Of a stretch of 64,000 bases of DNA, positions 61,354-64,000 are shown one piece after another. Position numbers and translations under genes: made by a program. The notes beneath the pieces were generated by a model. The model was not told where the DNA came from and searched no databases. It worked only from the letters and a program-made list of their open reading frames with translations. Each line of letters begins with the position of its first letter. Position 1 is the first letter of the stretch. The DNA comes from Ceratodon purpureus. Lineage: Eukaryota; Streptophyta; Bryopsida; Pseudoditrichales; Ditrichaceae. Location of the stretch: positions 25,972,752 to 26,036,751 of the forward strand of contig CM026421.1 in assembly GCA_014871385.1 (NCBI GenBank), given 5' to 3'.

Positions 61354-62243
61354 CGGTACGTGCCGCCGTTCTCTATCTTCCTCACCAGGTCACCCGGACC
61401 TCAATCAACACCGCCAAACCACACCAGCGGATCCCTCTGGATCCCGCTCCAAAACAAAAGTCCGAATCCGCAACTCGATCATCCTCCAAAGATGAACACT
61501 CCACTGTCCTGATCGATCTCCACAGGTTGCTCGCACATAGGCCTCCCAACTTAAACGCATCCATCGCTCACAAACTCAAACGATCCCATTCCAAAACTAA
61601 ATTGAAGCATGGAGAAAGCTCTTCTCCTCCGTCCTCTCCTCCGGACCGTCCTCCCAACGCAGAGTTGCACTGTGCCTGCAATTACAGTCCATGTAACGCC
61701 ATGCAATCCATGAACTGCAATAACTTACTCTCTCCACAACGACACTTGAGTCTCCTCCGAAAGTATATGATTCAGTGCACACCTCGATTGATATCTATGC
61801 AACACTTCTATATTACTGGTATAATACCCGTATGATACCCGGATGATACTGGGACGATCTTGTTCATGGTACCGGCACTCACTTGACGTTCGTATTGTTT
61901 ATGTTGCTTCCATGTTTTGTAGTCTTTGGTGAATTTTCTGCATGATGGTTTTGAGGGTGTTTGTTTAGAATTTTGTTCCGAGGATGAGAGTTGATTCAGG
62001 CACTTTTAAACGAGACTGACAAAAAAGTAACAGTGTTTATGTGATTAAGGGATTGTGACATTTTGATGGAAGTATTGTCTTGTTTATAATATTTTATTTT
62101 ATTAATTCTTAATTGTAGAATGAAGGTATTTTGTTTTAATATAGTATGATTTAGATGTAGTAATAGAAGATATTCGAAAATTAAGGTATTATGTAGGCCG
62201 ATGTTTGTAAAGTGTTTTAGATGGTTATGATTTTTGCTCATAT
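61354..62243. other. VPS51 upstream region
   Basis: No gene recognised. Should contain the VPS51 promoter; becomes AT-rich after about 62000. Confidence 0.4.
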
Positions 62244-62843
62244 CTGCTAAATTTCAACGTCACGAGATTCACCAAAAAATGTTTAATCAAAATCTACCAC
62301 CGTGGAAAGTTTTTCATTGCTCCCAACTTTGACAACTTCCCAAATATTGAACTGTTTCTTTCTATAAAAATTTCAAAGCCCAAAGATTAATACAGAATAA
62401 GATATTAACAATATACCAACAGGTGTAGTTGTGGGAAACAATGGGGGGAAACCGTTTCCTTGCTACCAATGGTTGAGAAATTGTCTATTTACGACGAGAT
62501 TTGGCATGAATGTTGATATGATTTATATCATGTTGTGCCACAAATCTCATGGTTAATAGAGACAATTTCTCAACCGTTGGTAGCAAAGAAACAGTTTCCC
62601 CTATTGTTTTCCACAACACATGTTGGTCTATTGTTAATATCTTGTTTCGTATTAATCTTTTGGCTTTGAAATTTTTATAAATTTTTATTGACATAAAGAG
62701 GTTTTTGTTCCATGAATTTCATGGCAAGAAAGAAATAGTTCAATATTTGGAAAGTTGTCAAAGTTGGGAGCAGTGAAAAACTTTCAACGGTGGTAGATTT
62801 TGATTAAATGTTTTTTGGTGAATCTCGTGGCCTTGAAATTTGG
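62244..62843. repeat. 600-bp long inverted repeat (foldback or MITE)
   Basis: The sequence from about 62244 to 62522 is nearly the reverse complement of 62525-62843: shared words include CACGAGATTCACCAAAAAA, TTAATCAAAATCTACCACCG, CAAAGATTAATAC and GAGAAATTGTCT, in mirror order. It is flanked by GCTCATAT (62236-62243) and GCTCACAT (62844-62851), a one-mismatch 8-bp repeat that may be a target duplication. No coding sequence. Confidence 0.85.
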
Positions 62844-63250
62844 GCTCACATAGGATGAACACCCCAATGTTATAATAATACTCTTATAGAGACTGCAAGG
62901 ATAATTCTTTTGAGAATGGATCTTTTTGAATTAGGCCCAATGCCCCTCAGCAGACCCAAAAAATGATGGCAGATGACTTGGACCTAAGCATACCAAGAGT
63001 GGACAATGGAAAGGGATTTTGAAGGATCCTCAAAGGATCTCCATTCTTTCAAAGTAAAGTGGGTAGCTGTGCATGTGAAGAATGCTATTTACACCTCTGC
63101 TATATCACAGTGTTCCCTATCGAAGTCCACTTCATTATGAACTAAAAACATCAAAACGTGATGCTTTGCCACTCCAAAAGCAGAAAAGTCAGGAATCTCC
63201 TGCAATGATCGCATACTGAAAAGATTAAAATTGAACTAAGTATAAAAGAA

Positions 63251-63920
63251 TCAGTGTTTATGTGTATGAGAGTGCCGCCTCTTCCCGAAGACATCTCCCT
63301 TCAATCCTTGTGCCTGTTTGTCTTTAAATCTAAGTCCAGCAGTTACTGCACCGATTAAAGCAAGTGCATAGTATGCCTTGTAGGGAGCCAGTGCTAATCC
63401 AGCAAAGTAACAATACAAACCTGCCATGCCATAAATAAAGCTGAAACCTGCTTCAGCGGCTTTTGGTCCTAACAGAGGGGATAATGGAATGAATGCTACG
63501 TTGGCGTCTGAAACGCTCAGATAGAGCCCGTGAAGGACGATGCCGAAGCAAAGAACAGAATCAAGAAACGAAGGTAATGTTTGATCCATTCCAGCCCTCT
63601 GCAACAATTCCAACCGAAACATTTCTGAGGACAAAGCGTTTAATCGGGATAATTCAAAACGATACATTCGAAACCAAGATAAAATACTTGTGGCAACGGT
63701 AGAGGGTAGAGGAACAACCTGAACCCATGCAGCCAAGGAAGGGCCAAGCATTATAGCAGTGAGAAGGTGGAGCAGCAAAAGTCCTTGACGGTATCGATAG
63801 CTCTCGAGGTGATTTTCTCCGTATGTAAGTGCAGCAGGCTTATTCAACTCATCACTCAAAGTTCTGACTTGGTCGTCTTCTTTTTTCGCATTCCATTGAA
63901 GTGTCTTCTGTAGCCGATGA
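63251..63920 (-). CDS. PGAP1-like GPI inositol-deacylase, last exon (partial)
   Basis: The terminal exon begins after an acceptor (GTGTGTGCAG) at 63920 and ends with TGA at 63251-63253; the rest of the gene lies beyond the window. About 222 residues with several hydrophobic segments: LLLLHLLTAIMLGPSLAAWV, SVLCFGIVLHGLYLSV, FSFIYGMAGLYCYFAGLALA, YYALALIGAVTAG, then a basic, His-rich tail (KRRHSHTHKH). The pattern LPSFLDSVLC...GIVLHG, GLALAPYKAYYALA and the His-rich end match what I recall of the C-terminus of plant PGAP1-family proteins, ER membrane enzymes that remove the inositol acyl chain of GPI anchors. The lipase motif would be in upstream exons not visible here. A different polytopic ER protein cannot be excluded. 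Confidence 0.55.
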
Positions 63921-64000
63921 CTGCACACACACAACGAATTAGCATCAAATATACATCTCCCTCGTCTGCTGACTGCAAATTGAGTGCCCTAAGTAACTAC

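Overview
This window is land-plant nuclear DNA. It has multi-exon genes with GT-AG introns, plant-specific gene families and a dense load of plant transposons. The intronless histone H3 has Ala31, Tyr41, Ser87 and Leu90 (counted without the initiator Met), a mix of the angiosperm H3.1 and H3.3 states. That suggests, without proving it, a seedless plant such as a bryophyte. Host genes I can support are a plastid-type tRNA isopentenyltransferase (IPT9-like, + strand, 836-4764), histone H3 (+, 24488-24898), a broken Pumilio N-terminal fragment (+, about 31897-33389), an ACT-domain STY-family protein kinase (-, 34699-about 40293), the GARP/EARP tethering subunit VPS51 (-, 54294-61353) and the last exon of a PGAP1-like GPI inositol-deacylase (-, 63251-63920, continuing past the window edge).

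The main discovery is an 18.5-kb Mutator-like DNA transposon at 5326-23802, lying between IPT9 and H3. It is bounded by an identical 9-bp direct repeat (TTCTAGTGG at 5317-5325 and 23803-23811) and by diverged terminal inverted repeats sharing a TACCCCCC-ACAAAC core. It carries an uninterrupted four-exon MULE transposase (1186 aa, DDE-type core plus SWIM zinc finger). It also carries, on the opposite strand, two diverged tandem copies of a large accessory gene: an N-terminal zinc-binding region, a long middle region and a C-terminal Ulp1/C48 cysteine protease with the His-Asp-Gln-Cys residues retained. Each accessory gene splices into one reading frame (about 1424 and 1199 codons) broken by a single TAG, at a different position in each copy, and both TAGs lie in the same nonamer CCTAGATCC. 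A 1.7-kb T-rich segment separates the two copies.

The region 24.9-34.7 kb is mostly non-genic and repeat-rich. It holds a solo or eroded Copia-like LTR with a primer-binding site, a 29-bp perfect hairpin, two copies of a 0.4-kb element with 40-bp inverted termini and internal pol III-type A/B boxes, and the Pumilio fragment interrupted by nested TIR elements. The region 40.5-54.3 kb between the kinase and VPS51 is AT-rich. It holds a higher-order tandem array (about 197-bp period), a Stowaway-type element, a relative of the TIR element that splits the Pumilio fragment, a dispersed LTR-like repeat, and an hAT MITE with an 8-bp target duplication nested inside another TIR element. A roughly 600-bp near-perfect long inverted repeat lies between VPS51 and the PGAP1-like gene.

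The host genes are housekeeping functions (tRNA modification, chromatin, preprotein phosphorylation or signalling, endosome-to-Golgi tethering, GPI-anchor remodelling) with no evident shared pathway. The transposon genes form the only functional cluster.
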